The notes: generated by a model not told the origin, from the sequence alone. Counted from the stretch's first letter, positions 40,903-50,282 are shown. The stretch: DNA of 64,000 nucleotides from Thermoproteota archaeon (GCA_027491415.1 JAOZFH010000007.1:1-64000); one strand, 5' to 3'. Made by a program: numbers and translations.

Positions 40903-41999
40903 TGATCGCGAGGGAATACGCGGAGAGCTGGCTGGAGAAGACTCAGGGTGCCCTGCTCCGAACGATGGGACTCAAGAAGCACTTCCCAGTCTTAGGGGGA
41001 GTGCTCAAGCGTCCCGTGGCCTGGGTCAGGGCCGTCGACGGCGTGGACATCTGGATTCAGAGGGGGGAGACGCTCGGGCTGGTGGGCGAGTCGGGCTGCG
41101 GAAAGACCACCCTGGGGAGGACCATAATCAGGCTGCTCGATCCGACCGAGGGTCACATATTCTACGACCTGCCCGAGGAGACGATAAAGCGTATAATCGA
41201 AGCAGAGGAGCGCGGCGACAAGCAGGAGCTGAAGAGGCTGAGGGAACAGTTCGACCTGGCCGCAATGAAGGGCAAGAAGCTGAAGGAATATAGGAGAAGA
41301 ATGCAGATTGTGTTCCAGAACCCGCTCACGGCCCTCAACCCTAGGATGATGGTGAAGGACATCGTCGCAGAGCCACTCGTCGTCCAGAGAATCGCGAAGG
41401 GCGAGGCGGCGATGGAGCGCGTGCTCGAGGCGCTCCAGGCGGTGGGCCTGGGCAGGGAGCACCTCAGGAGGTACCCCCACGAGTTCAGCGGGGGGCAGAG
41501 GCAGAGGATCGCCATCGCCAGGGCGCTGGTCCTAAGGCCGGAGTTCCTCGTCCTCGACGAGCCCACCTCAGCGGTTGACGTATCGGTCAGGGCCAGGCTG
41601 CTGAAGCTCCTCGGGGAACTCCAGGAGAAGTACGGCCTTACCTACCTGTTCATAAGCCACGACCTCTCTCAGGTGCAGGTGATCAGCGACAGAGTCGCCG
41701 TGATGTACCTCGGCAAGATCGTCGAGCTTGCGGACACGCAGACCATCTTCGAGAAGCCCCTGCACCCATACACCCAGGCCCTCTTCTCCGCGAAGCCTGT
41801 GCCCGACCCCGTGCTCGCAAGGAAGAAGAAGAGGATCGTGCTGAAGGGCGACGTTCCCAGCCCAGTGAATCCGCCGTCAGGCTGCAGGTTCCACCCACGC
41901 TGCCTCAAGAGGTTCGAGCCCTGCGACAAGGAGGAGCCGCACCTCATTGAGGTCGAGCCGGGCCACTGGGTGGCCTGCCACCTCTACCCGCCTGGGTAG
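40902..41999 (+). CDS. Oligopeptide-class ABC ATPase (DppF type)
   Basis: About 365 residues. Walker A is GESGCGKT, the signature is FSGGQRQR, Walker B is LVLDEPTSAVD, and the C-terminal cysteine domain is GCRFHPRCLKRFEPCDKEEP. A charged helical insertion of about 25 residues (IIEAEERGDKQELKRLREQF) lies before the Q-loop segment MQIVFQNPLTALNP. ATG 40902 shares bases with the previous stop. It completes the first importer (35646-41999). Confidence 0.9.
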   Translation: MIAREYAESWLEKTQGALLRTMGLKKHFPVLGGVLKRPVAWVRAVDGVDIWIQRGETLGLVGESGCGKTTLGRTIIRLLDPTEGHIFYDLPEETIKRIIEAEERGDKQELKRLREQFDLAAMKGKKLKEYRRRMQIVFQNPLTALNPRMMVKDIVAEPLVVQRIAKGEAAMERVLEALQAVGLGREHLRRYPHEFSGGQRQRIAIARALVLRPEFLVLDEPTSAVDVSVRARLLKLLGELQEKYGLTYLFISHDLSQVQVISDRVAVMYLGKIVELADTQTIFEKPLHPYTQALFSAKPVPDPVLARKKKRIVLKGDVPSPVNPPSGCRFHPRCLKRFEPCDKEEPHLIEVEPGHWVACHLYPPG

Positions 42000-42058
42000 G
42001 GGCGGCCCAAATTCTTTATTGACGCGAGAACAACCAGGGGCGTTGAGAGGAGGTTCAG

Positions 42059-42628
42059 ATGCCTCGGAAGAAGAGAGCCAAGTCTAGACGCTTGATGGCC
42101 CTGGCGTTCATAGGGATCATGGCTTTCGGCTCCCTGGCCTACGGGCTCACGCTGTTGACGAGGGAGAACTACCCAGTCCCCCCCAAGGACGTAACAATCG
42201 AGCAGATAAGGTACACGTTCGACTGCCCCGGTAGGGCCATAATCAACAGCGCCATGATGCTCTCGACGACCCCCGAGGGCTTCCTGCTTGAGGGCGGGGA
42301 GGGCGTGCAGTTCTTGGCCGAGTACAGGTACCCGAGGGTCATGGTCATGATAGCGTTCATGAAGTTCGACAACAGCACGTCGGCCAGGCGGATAGGGGAG
42401 AAGATCGCGGACTACGCCGCCAACTTCACTGCGAACTACACGAGCTGGGAGTGCGACGTCGGGGGTGACGAGGGCCATGCGAGGTTCGAGTACCCCGGCC
42501 TAACTTGGGAGATGTGGTACTCCGGTGACTGGGTCATTGAGCTGATAGTTGGGGAGTCCGGCGGGATAGGAAGGCGGATAGCAGACGACGTAAAGGCCTG
42601 CATAGCCCAGCTACCTGCTAGGGCCTGA
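42059..42628 (+). CDS. Membrane-anchored protein of unknown function
   Basis: A 189-residue protein: a very basic start (PRKKRAKSRR), one membrane helix (about residues 12-30), and an exterior domain with three cysteines. Several N-x-S/T sites (NNSTS, NFTANYTS) suggest glycosylation. ATG 42059 follows GAGGAGG; a TATA-like CTTTATTG lies about 50 bases upstream, so it is transcribed apart from the importer it follows. A GCGCGGTTC/GAAC..CGCG hairpin (about 42629-42656) follows the stop. No family recognised. Confidence 0.62.
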   Translation: MPRKKRAKSRRLMALAFIGIMAFGSLAYGLTLLTRENYPVPPKDVTIEQIRYTFDCPGRAIINSAMMLSTTPEGFLLEGGEGVQFLAEYRYPRVMVMIAFMKFDNSTSARRIGEKIADYAANFTANYTSWECDVGGDEGHARFEYPGLTWEMWYSGDWVIELIVGESGGIGRRIADDVKACIAQLPARA

Positions 42629-42932
42629 GCGCGGTTCCTTTAGTACAGAACCCCGCGACTGGAGTGTTAAGACTGGTACCACAGCGCCCCTCAGGTCCGC
42701 CCGGATCCGCGGGGGTCGTTGACTTTGAGTGGGCGGCAGACACAGGGGCTCTGGCCTACTGGGTTCTCGGCGCCCCCTCGCCACAGGGACCTGAAAGATT
42801 AGGTCTGTCAAACCGCTTGAATCTTGGGATTTCGGAGTTGGCCTCATGAAATAGCCTTTTTATTTGTGATCTTCAGCAGTCTTCAACAGCCCAGCCCTAA
42901 GGGCGGGGTGATATCCCCGGCCTAGAGGGGGT
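42629..42932. other. Gap with hairpin and promoter, no supported gene
   Basis: Holds the imperfect hairpin just after 42628, a 61-codon open frame (42664-42849) without a ribosome site or recognisable sequence, and a TATA-like CCTTTTTATTTG near 42855-42866. That box would start transcription about 45 bases before the large binding protein gene. Confidence 0.45.
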
Positions 42933-45650
42933 ATGCAGATGTGGGGTAGAAAGAGAATAGGTGTAGCCGCACTGGCCTTCGTCCTCACTGTGCTCCTGCT
43001 TCCGCTCGGGACCATCTCTGCTCAGCCGAGGAAGGGACCGGCAGTCGACGAGGTCATAGTAGAGACCAGGGCCACTGGAGAGGTGGCGGTTGGCGACGTA
43101 GCCACGGGCAGACTCGACTTCTACGCTAAGTCTCTGGCCCCAACGGTCTACGAGGGCCTCCCGGAGTACCTCAAGGAGAACCTGAGGCTCATACCCAACG
43201 CGGGAGGTACCTGGGAGATAACTCTGAACCCGTACTATGAGGAGGGCACCCCCTACCTCGTCAACGTCGAGGGCAAGACGTACTTCAACCCCTTCGCCAT
43301 CAGGAAGGTCAGGTTCGCGATGAACTACCTGATCAACAGGAAGTACTTGGTGGACGAGGTCCTCAAGGGAGGCGGCGAGGTTGCCTACTCGCCGATATCG
43401 CCCTCTCACCCAGCCTACAAGTACTTCGAGGACATCTTCAAGAACTTTGGATTCACTCCGGAGGGCAACGAAGAACTTGGACTTCAGATGATCGACGAGG
43501 CGCTCACCCAGGCCGCTGAGCAGCTCGGCGGTAGGCTCAGGAAGGTACCAGATCCAAGGGCCCCAGCTGGCTATTGGTGGACCTTCGACGGCGAGCCTGT
43601 CACCGTGAAGTTCTTCATAAGGATAGAGGACGAGAGGCACGAGGAGGGCCTCTACGTCGCCAGCCAGATAGAGAAGGCTGGCATCAAGGTTGAGAGGATA
43701 GAGGCCAACTTCCTCAAGTGCATCTACACGGTCTACTTCAGCAACCCTGCGGACTACGAGTGGAACCTCTACACCGCCGGGTGGGGCGCTACCGCCGCTT
43801 CTCCGTTCGTTGAAGGCGACCTGGCTTGGTACTACTCGCCTGAGTTTGGGTGGATGCCAGCCTACCAGATGGCCGGTTGGTGGGAGTGGCAGAACGAGAC
43901 GATCGACAAGTTGACGGAGGACTTGGTGTTCATGAACGTCGCTAGTGCCGACGAGTACTGGGAGAAGGCTAGGAAGGTAATGGAGATGGGAGTGAGCGAG
44001 AGTATCAGGGTCTTCACGGCGACAACCATAGACTACTTCCCGGTCAACAAGGAGAGGGTGACTAGGATAGGCTACGATGCGGTGACTGGTCTGTGGTCCT
44101 TCTGGCCCTGGAGAACCGTAGAGACCGTTGACGGGAAGCTTAGGGTGGCGGTCGAGGCCCAGCAGGCGCAGATGTACACGAGCGCCTGGAACCCGCTCGG
44201 GGGTCTCGACGATGTCTACTCCCACCTGATTGCTAGGGCCACCTACGACCAGGGCGCTGCCAGACATCCCACAAACGCTGAGTACATGCCGGTGAGGGCG
44301 TCTTGGGAACTTCAGATCGACTACACCGTCGATGAGGAGGGCAACAAGGTCGGCAACATCGATGTGCCCTCCGACGCCGTCGTGTACGACTCCGTGAAGA
44401 ACGAGTGGGTCACCGTGGGCTCCGGCCAGAAGGCCGTAGTCAAGGCCGTCATCAAGTACAAGCTCGGTAACTGGCATCACGGCATCCCGATGACACTCGA
44501 CGACATCAAGTACGCCATTGCCTTCGCCTACGAGTGGTCTCACGAGGACGAGGAGGGCGACCCCTACTACCACCCAGAGTACGCCTCTGGCATGGCTCCT
44601 CAGCTTGAATACTACAAGGGCTTCCAGTTCGTGGAGCCCGACACCATCATCGTCTACGGCGACTACCTGCACATTGTGTCTGAGAACGAGACCGCCAGCT
44701 TCTACGTCTGGTGGCCCGTGCTCCCATGGGAGGTCTACGAGGCTGCCTCTTACATCATAGCCAATGGCGGCCCAGTCAGCGGAAACGAGTACAGCTGGTA
44801 CAAGGAGGAGGGCAAGGAGTACCTCGACTTAATCTCCCCGGCCCACCTCGTCGACCTGAGGGCGGCCGTAGAGGAGCTGAGGCTCGAGGGCCACATACCC
44901 GACGCGCTGAAGGGAGGCATCACCCCGACTCAGGCTGTCGAGAGGTACAACGCACTGCTCAGGTTCATGGACCAGTATGGCACTGCATGGGTCTCCAACG
45001 GTCCCTTCATGCTCGTGAAGTACGATCCTCAGAAGATGTACATGAGGCTCGTCGCCTTCAGGGACCCGACCTACCCGTTCACAGAGGACTACTGGGTGAA
45101 CAAGTTCTTCGTAGTCAGGGAGCGCGTTGAGGCTATCAACGCCCCAACGAGCATAACCGCCGGTGACTCAATTGACGTGACCGCGAGCGTGATAGAGTCT
45201 CAGGAGTATCCTGAGGTCAAGGAGTACCCAGCTGAGGAGGCGTACGTTGCTGTCAGGCTCAAGGACTCCGCTGGCAACATAGTCTACGAGACCGAGATGT
45301 CCATGGTGTCACCCGGCCAGTTCAAGGCAACAATACCGGGAAGCGCCACCGAGGGCAAGGAGGGGGCATTCACCATTGAGGTGCTTGCTGGCAAGACCTC
45401 CACTCTCGTGACCGGGACTTCCAGCGTTGACATAATCATAACAGCCCCCGCCCCGCCGCCGACCACCGAGGCTCCGACCACCACCGCCCCGCCCGCCACG
45501 ACCACCGCCCCGCCCGCCACGACCACCGCCCCGCCGCCGACCACTGCTCCGCCAGCAGGGCCAAACTGGACCCTCATCGGCGGCGTCATAGTGCTGATAG
45601 TGATCGTAGCCGCCGCCTTCCTGCTGACCAGGAAGAAGTCCACTGAGTGA
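42933..45650 (+). CDS. Oligopeptide-class ABC binding protein with C-terminal membrane anchor
   Basis: A 905-residue exported solute-binding protein. A signal peptide (about residues 5-31, ending near ISAQ) is followed by a long family 5-like binding domain, a beta-type domain from about residue 730 (APTSITAGDSIDVTASV), a Thr/Pro linker and a C-terminal helix (LIGGVIVLIVIVAAAFLL) with a basic end. In thermophilic archaea, binding proteins with signal peptide, Ser/Thr/Pro linker and C-terminal anchor in the oligopeptide class often bind oligosaccharides such as cellobiose, so sugars are as likely as peptides. Permeases and ATPases follow. Confidence 0.85.
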   Translation: MQMWGRKRIGVAALAFVLTVLLLPLGTISAQPRKGPAVDEVIVETRATGEVAVGDVATGRLDFYAKSLAPTVYEGLPEYLKENLRLIPNAGGTWEITLNPYYEEGTPYLVNVEGKTYFNPFAIRKVRFAMNYLINRKYLVDEVLKGGGEVAYSPISPSHPAYKYFEDIFKNFGFTPEGNEELGLQMIDEALTQAAEQLGGRLRKVPDPRAPAGYWWTFDGEPVTVKFFIRIEDERHEEGLYVASQIEKAGIKVERIEANFLKCIYTVYFSNPADYEWNLYTAGWGATAASPFVEGDLAWYYSPEFGWMPAYQMAGWWEWQNETIDKLTEDLVFMNVASADEYWEKARKVMEMGVSESIRVFTATTIDYFPVNKERVTRIGYDAVTGLWSFWPWRTVETVDGKLRVAVEAQQAQMYTSAWNPLGGLDDVYSHLIARATYDQGAARHPTNAEYMPVRASWELQIDYTVDEEGNKVGNIDVPSDAVVYDSVKNEWVTVGSGQKAVVKAVIKYKLGNWHHGIPMTLDDIKYAIAFAYEWSHEDEEGDPYYHPEYASGMAPQLEYYKGFQFVEPDTIIVYGDYLHIVSENETASFYVWWPVLPWEVYEAASYIIANGGPVSGNEYSWYKEEGKEYLDLISPAHLVDLRAAVEELRLEGHIPDALKGGITPTQAVERYNALLRFMDQYGTAWVSNGPFMLVKYDPQKMYMRLVAFRDPTYPFTEDYWVNKFFVVRERVEAINAPTSITAGDSIDVTASVIESQEYPEVKEYPAEEAYVAVRLKDSAGNIVYETEMSMVSPGQFKATIPGSATEGKEGAFTIEVLAGKTSTLVTGTSSVDIIITAPAPPPTTEAPTTTAPPATTTAPPATTTAPPPTTAPPAGPNWTLIGGVIVLIVIVAAAFLLTRKKSTE
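45481..45540 (+). repeat. 21-bp tandem repeat in the binding protein linker
   Basis: The unit CCACCGCCCCGCCCGCCACGA occurs at 45481-45501 and 45502-45522, with a shortened third copy to 45540. It encodes the Thr/Ala/Pro linker units, probably expanding or shrinking by slippage. Confidence 0.8.
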
Positions 45651-45748
45651 GGTGGACTTCCCCCCTCCTCTTTTCTTTAAATTTTGGGGGACAATAACAA
45701 AAATACCTGTCCTTCCCAAACAATGTTTTTGATCTGCTTGGCTAACCA

Positions 45749-45757
45749 TTTTATATG
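45749..45757 (+). promoter_or_regulatory. TATA-like box before the second importer's permeases
   Basis: TTTTATATG about 35 bases before TTG 45789. A pyrimidine-rich CCCCCCTCCTC plus T-rich stretch (45660-45690) after the binding protein stop is the likely terminator. Confidence 0.5.
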
Positions 45758-45788
45758 CTGGTAGAACGCCGCACATCGGTGCTGGCTA

Positions 45789-46856
45789 TTGGGGTACGGC
45801 CGGTACATCGTAGTTAGAGTGCTAAACGCTTTACTAGTGCTGGTTATAGCGGTCTTCCTAGTCTCCCTCATCTTCTCCAGCGTTGCAGACAGGGAACTCC
45901 GTGCGCAGATAGAGGAGCAAATTGCCGCCCAGATGAAGAACCCCGAGTTGCTGAAGATCTTCTCCGTGAACAAGACTGCGAGGGACATATGGTATCAGAC
46001 GCAGAAGGAGATCCTCTACAAGAGGTACGGCCTCGACAGGCCCCTGCTCCAACGGGTCATGTCACGGGCCATTGATCAGCTCAAGCTAGACATGGGGAAG
46101 TCTCACACCCTCAGGTCCGCCACTGGATCCAGCGACGTGTCTAGGATAATACTGGAGGCCCTGCCGAGGACGATCCTCCTCTTCACCACTGCGACCATAA
46201 TAGTCACGATAATCGGCCTGATCCTCGGCCTCAAGGCGGCCCAGAGAGCCGGCAGCATGCTCGACAAGTCCCTGTCCATATTCGCCCTGATCACCTACAG
46301 CTTCCCGATGTGGTGGGTCGGGATGCTCGCCATCATCTTGTTCTCCTACTACCTCGATCTGCTTCCCTCCGGCGGCATGACCTCCATACCCCCGCCGGAG
46401 GGCACGCTGGAGAGGATCGCAGACATAATCTACCACATGATCCTACCAGTGTCGACCGCCGTCTTGGTGAGCTTCGGAGGGTGGGCGTATACCGCGAGGA
46501 GCGTAGTTCTCAGCCAGTTCCAGGAGGACTACGTAATGGCCGCTCGGGCCAAGGGCGTGCCAGAGAGGAAGGTCCTCTACAAGCACGTGCTGAGGGCCGC
46601 GGCCCCGCCGATCGTAACGATGATGGTCTTCGGCCTCCTGGGCTCGCTGGGCGGCGCGATGATATCCGAGATAGTGTTCAACTGGCCCGGCATGGGGAGG
46701 CTGTACTGGATCGCGCTGCAGGAGCACGACGTCCCGGTGCTCCTCGGAAACACCACATTCAGCATAATCCTTTACCTCGCGTCGCTTGTCATAATGGACC
46801 TGATCTATGGCCTGCTCGATCCGAGGGTGAAAGTCGGGGCCCAGGTGGCGGTCTGA
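45789..46856 (+). CDS. Oligopeptide-class ABC permease (DppB type)
   Basis: A 355-residue permease with the N-terminal helix VLNALLVLVIAVFLVSLIF, an external region of about 90 residues with KRYGLDRPLLQR, and the core with coupling loop EDYVMAARAKGVPERKVLYKH. The start TTG 45789 lies about 10 bases after the expected transcription start, so the leader is short. The next permease begins 18 bases after the stop. Confidence 0.9.
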   Translation: MGYGRYIVVRVLNALLVLVIAVFLVSLIFSSVADRELRAQIEEQIAAQMKNPELLKIFSVNKTARDIWYQTQKEILYKRYGLDRPLLQRVMSRAIDQLKLDMGKSHTLRSATGSSDVSRIILEALPRTILLFTTATIIVTIIGLILGLKAAQRAGSMLDKSLSIFALITYSFPMWWVGMLAIILFSYYLDLLPSGGMTSIPPPEGTLERIADIIYHMILPVSTAVLVSFGGWAYTARSVVLSQFQEDYVMAARAKGVPERKVLYKHVLRAAAPPIVTMMVFGLLGSLGGAMISEIVFNWPGMGRLYWIALQEHDVPVLLGNTTFSIILYLASLVIMDLIYGLLDPRVKVGAQVAV

Positions 46857-46874
46857 GATAAGGAGGTGTCTGGC

Positions 46875-48302
46875 GTGCGCTGGGAGGATTTCAAGGCCAG
46901 CCTATCGGACTTCTGGTTTGAGTTCAGGAGGGAGAAGAGCGGGATAGTGGGGATGGTCATCCTGATATTCTTCATAGTTCTGGCGGTCTTCGCGCCGTAC
47001 ATAGCTCCCGCCGACGCAAGCGCCCATTGGCGAGACGTTCCCTACTGGCAGAACCTCCCCAGGGCCGTGCCACCAGCCTGGACAAACGTGTTCTCCACCA
47101 AGAAGAAGCCACCCCACCTGATCCTGCAGCCTGCCTCCACCGATGTCCGCCAGATGGGGCAGATAACGGAGAACACATTCGTGTTCGAGTACGACTTCAC
47201 CTACGACGACTATCCGACGGACCTAATGCTCCTGATATCCGCCAACATAACAGACCCTGCGAAGCCGCCCACACTCGTCCTCACAGCGACTAGGCCCGAT
47301 GGGACCACGGTAGACCTGGTGTCCACCAAGCTCGCCGGGAGCGGGGTAGGAGAACAGAGGCTCTTGATCTCATCGCTGAAGGACTTCAAAGCCCGACTAG
47401 TGGGCTTTGCGAGGGAGTACGAGAACCCGGAGGTCGCCTCCACGCTGGAGTACCAGCTCATAGATCCCATGAGGATACTCTTCTCAGAGGCCAAGGAGGG
47501 CATTATGACTGCCAAGGGCGCAGCCCCCCTCAAGGGCAAGTACGTCTTCACCGCGAAGGTGTACACATTCAATCCGGCCGACGAGATTTCTGAGCCTAAG
47601 CTCGTCATGGCAGGCAAGGTCTACGGACTCTTGGGCACCGACACCCTGCGGAGGGATCTCTTCTCCGGCCTGGTCTGGGGAACGAGGGTCTCGCTTGCGG
47701 TGGGGATCGTGAGCTCCGTCCTGACCACGCTAATTGGAGTGATCTACGGGGTGGCGAGCGCCTACTTCGGGGGCTGGACCGACGAGGCGATGCAGAGGGT
47801 GGCGGAGATCGTCGCCTCGATCCCCGTTCTGCCCCTCCTGATCATCATCTTCGAGTTCTACAAGCCCACGATCTGGCCTGTGATCATTCTGATGACCCTC
47901 TTCTCCTGGCCTGGCACGAACAAGGTCGTGAGGAGCATGGGGTTCCAGCTCAAGGAGATGCAGTACGTCGAGGCGGCTAGGGCCCTGGGCGCCGGCGGCA
48001 GGTGGATAATACTGAGGCACATGATGCCCCAGATCTTGCCGTACGTCTTCGCCTCCATAGCTCTGGGCGTTCCCGGCTACGTGCTTCTAGAGGCGGGGTT
48101 GTCGTTCCTGGGATTGGGCGACGTCAGCAGGGTGACCTGGGGGCAGATACTCCACGACGCGCAGGGATCCGCCGCCGCCCTCAACGGGATGTGGTGGTGG
48201 GTCGTGCCCCCTGGGCTCGCCATAGCGATGCTAGGCCTCTCCTTCGCGCTCCTCGGCTCGGCGCTGAACAAGATCCTGAGTCCGAAGATGAGGACCCTGT
48301 GA
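46875..48302 (+). CDS. Oligopeptide-class ABC permease (DppC type) with large extra domain
   Basis: About 475 residues against the family's usual ~300. GTG 46875 fits the AGGAGG at 46861-46866; GTG 46866 overlaps it. After the first membrane helix (VGMVILIFFIVLAVFAPYI) comes an insertion of about 210 residues (WRDVPYWQNL... to YTFNPADEIS), beta-rich and probably outside the cell. The normal core then resumes at GLLGTDTLRRDLFSGLVWG with coupling loop MQYVEAARALGAGGRWIILRH. The extra domain may contact the oversized binding protein encoded upstream. Confidence 0.86.
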   Translation: MRWEDFKASLSDFWFEFRREKSGIVGMVILIFFIVLAVFAPYIAPADASAHWRDVPYWQNLPRAVPPAWTNVFSTKKKPPHLILQPASTDVRQMGQITENTFVFEYDFTYDDYPTDLMLLISANITDPAKPPTLVLTATRPDGTTVDLVSTKLAGSGVGEQRLLISSLKDFKARLVGFAREYENPEVASTLEYQLIDPMRILFSEAKEGIMTAKGAAPLKGKYVFTAKVYTFNPADEISEPKLVMAGKVYGLLGTDTLRRDLFSGLVWGTRVSLAVGIVSSVLTTLIGVIYGVASAYFGGWTDEAMQRVAEIVASIPVLPLLIIIFEFYKPTIWPVIILMTLFSWPGTNKVVRSMGFQLKEMQYVEAARALGAGGRWIILRHMMPQILPYVFASIALGVPGYVLLEAGLSFLGLGDVSRVTWGQILHDAQGSAAALNGMWWWVVPPGLAIAMLGLSFALLGSALNKILSPKMRTL

Positions 48303-48312
48303 GGTGTTTGCG

Positions 48313-49275
48313 ATGCCCCTGCTAGAGGTAAGGAACCTGAAGGCCTATTACCTGACCAGTAGGGGGCCCGTCAAGGCCGTGGACAACGTCTCCTTTGATC
48401 TTGAGAGGGGGGAGTCCCTGGGTCTGGCGGGCGAGTCCGGCTGCGGGAAGAGCACCCTCGGCTTTTCCCTCATCAACCTGCTTCCGCCGCCGGGGAAGAT
48501 CGTTGACGGGAGCATAAAGATAGACGGGATAGAGGTTGTGGGCAAGCCGGACGAGGAGCTTAGGAGGGAGGTCCGGTGGAAGAAGATCTCGATGATATTC
48601 CAGGGAGCCATGAACGCCCTCAACCCTGTCCTGACGATCGGCGACCAGCTCTCTGAGCCTCTAATATATCACCAGGGCGTGTCAAAGGTGGAGGCCACAG
48701 AGAGGGTGAAGGAACACCTCGAGCTGGTGGGACTCGACCCAGACATCTACAAGAGGTACCCGCACGAGCTAAGCGGCGGGATGAAGCAGAGGGCCGTCAT
48801 CGCCATGGCCCTGCTGGAGCACCCGGACGTCATCATAGCGGACGAGCCGACAACGGCTCTCGACGTCATCGTTCAGGCTCAGATCCTCAATCTTCTAAAG
48901 TCCCTGAAAAAGAAGCTTAACCTCTCCATAATCTTCATCTCCCACGACCTGGCGGTCATATCGGAGATAGCCGACAGGCTCGCGATAATGTACGCTGGCG
49001 AGATAGTTGAGATAGGACCCTCCGAAAACCTCTACCTCAACCCGCGACACCCATACACTCAGAAGCTGCTGGGCGCGATTCCGAGGCTGAAGAAGAAGGT
49101 GGAGAGACTGGAGTTCATTCCGGGAGCCCCGCCCAACCTGATACACCCGCCATCGGGCTGCAGGTTCCACCCGCGCTGCCCGTACAGGTTCGAGCCCTGC
49201 GACAAGGAGGAGCCGCCGTTCATAGAGGTCGAGCCGGGCCACTACGTGAGGTGTCACCTGTTTGCCAAGAGGTGA
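48313..49275 (+). CDS. Oligopeptide-class ABC ATPase (DppD type)
   Basis: A 320-residue ATPase: Walker A GESGCGKS, signature LSGGMKQR, Walker B VIIADEPTTALD, and the C-terminal cysteine domain GCRFHPRCPYRFEPCDKEEP. ATG 48313 follows GAGGTG; the frame is open from GTG 48304. The DNA of the cysteine domain is identical over 88 bp to the same part of the next ATPase gene. Confidence 0.92.
   Translation: MPLLEVRNLKAYYLTSRGPVKAVDNVSFDLERGESLGLAGESGCGKSTLGFSLINLLPPPGKIVDGSIKIDGIEVVGKPDEELRREVRWKKISMIFQGAMNALNPVLTIGDQLSEPLIYHQGVSKVEATERVKEHLELVGLDPDIYKRYPHELSGGMKQRAVIAMALLEHPDVIIADEPTTALDVIVQAQILNLLKSLKKKLNLSIIFISHDLAVISEIADRLAIMYAGEIVEIGPSENLYLNPRHPYTQKLLGAIPRLKKKVERLEFIPGAPPNLIHPPSGCRFHPRCPYRFEPCDKEEPPFIEVEPGHYVRCHLFAKR
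49156..49243 (+). repeat. 88-bp perfect direct repeat, copy 1
   Basis: Begins GGCTGCAGGTTCCACCCGCG and ends GAGCCGGGCCACT. It is identical base for base to 50163-50250 and encodes the cysteine-rich C-terminal domain of the DppD-type ATPase. Confidence 0.95.
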
Positions 49276-49280
49276 GGAGC

Positions 49281-50282
49281 GTGGCGGAAGTGGTGGTTAA
49301 GGTAGAAAACCTGAAGAAGTACTTCCCGCTCAGGAGATCCGTCGTTGAGTTCCTTAGGGGATCTCCACCGCGGAGCGTGAAGGCAGTGGACGATATTTCC
49401 TTTGAGATCCACAGGGGCGAGGTCTTCGCGCTGGCGGGCGAGTCCGGCTGCGGGAAGACGACCACGGGGAGGTTGATCGTGAAGCTCCTCGAGCCCACGT
49501 CTGGGAAGATCTACTTCAACGGGACCGACGTAACGACCCTCAGCAGGGAAGAGGAGAAGGAGTACAGGAAGAAGGCCCAGATAATCTTCCAAGATCCCTA
49601 CGGCTCGCTCAACCCGAGGTTCAGGGTCTACAACGTTCTGGAAGAGCCGCTTATCCTGCAGGGCATCGGAGAGACGAAGTCAGAGAGGGAGGAGCTGATC
49701 ATAAGGGCCCTAGAGAGCGTGCGCATGGTTCCCCCAGAGGAGTTCTTGGGGAGGTTCCCGCACCAGCTCTCCGGAGGTCAGAGGCAGAGGGTTGCAATAG
49801 CCAGGGCGCTCATCCTAAACCCCGAGTTCATAGTGGCCGACGAGCCGGTGTCCATGCTAGACCTGTCGATCAGGGCGGAGATACTCAACCTGATGGAGGA
49901 CGTGAAGAAGAGGTTCGGCCTGACCTACCTCTACATCACCCACGACCTTTCCACGGCTCGGTACTTCTCAGATAGGATCGCCATAATGTACCTCGGCAAG
50001 ATCGTCGAGCTCGCAGATTCGGACACCCTAGTTGAGAACCCGCTGCACCCCTACACAAAGGCGCTCATAGCCGCCGTCCCTGAGCCCGAGCCCAGCATGA
50101 AAGACGTGATCAAGGAGATCCCCATCAAGGGAGAGGTCCCGAGCGCCGCCAACGTCCCGCCCGGCTGCAGGTTCCACCCGCGCTGCCCGTACAGGTTCGA
50201 GCCCTGCGACAAGGAGGAGCCGCCGTTCATAGAGGTCGAGCCGGGCCACTGGGTGGCCTGCCACCTGTACTCCAAGAGGTGA
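49281..50282 (+). CDS. Oligopeptide-class ABC ATPase (DppF type)
   Basis: A 333-residue ATPase: Walker A GESGCGKT, signature LSGGQRQR, Walker B FIVADEPVSMLD, and the same C-terminal cysteine domain as its neighbour. GTG 49281 was chosen (GAGGTGAGG upstream); the frame is open from 49251 inside the previous gene. The threonine/serine usual after DEPVSMLDLS is present. It completes the second importer (42933-50282). Confidence 0.91.
   Translation: MAEVVVKVENLKKYFPLRRSVVEFLRGSPPRSVKAVDDISFEIHRGEVFALAGESGCGKTTTGRLIVKLLEPTSGKIYFNGTDVTTLSREEEKEYRKKAQIIFQDPYGSLNPRFRVYNVLEEPLILQGIGETKSEREELIIRALESVRMVPPEEFLGRFPHQLSGGQRQRVAIARALILNPEFIVADEPVSMLDLSIRAEILNLMEDVKKRFGLTYLYITHDLSTARYFSDRIAIMYLGKIVELADSDTLVENPLHPYTKALIAAVPEPEPSMKDVIKEIPIKGEVPSAANVPPGCRFHPRCPYRFEPCDKEEPPFIEVEPGHWVACHLYSKR
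50163..50250 (+). repeat. 88-bp perfect direct repeat, copy 2
   Basis: Identical to 49156-49243, within the C-terminal domain of the DppF-type ATPase. A third, diverged relative lies near 41880-41970 in the first importer. Confidence 0.95.

Noticed and set aside
42634-42650. CTTTAGTACAG shared in inverted orientation with 27050-27062
   Set aside because: An 11-base match between two places is expected many times by chance in 64 kb.
42664-42849. 61-codon open frame in the gap before the second binding protein
   Set aside because: No ribosome site, no recognisable features, and it ends just before the TATA-like box of the next gene.
42897-44672. 591-codon minus-strand open frame opposite the second binding protein gene
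   Set aside because: Same reason: low-information, valine/leucine/glycine-rich shadow of a well-supported plus-strand gene.
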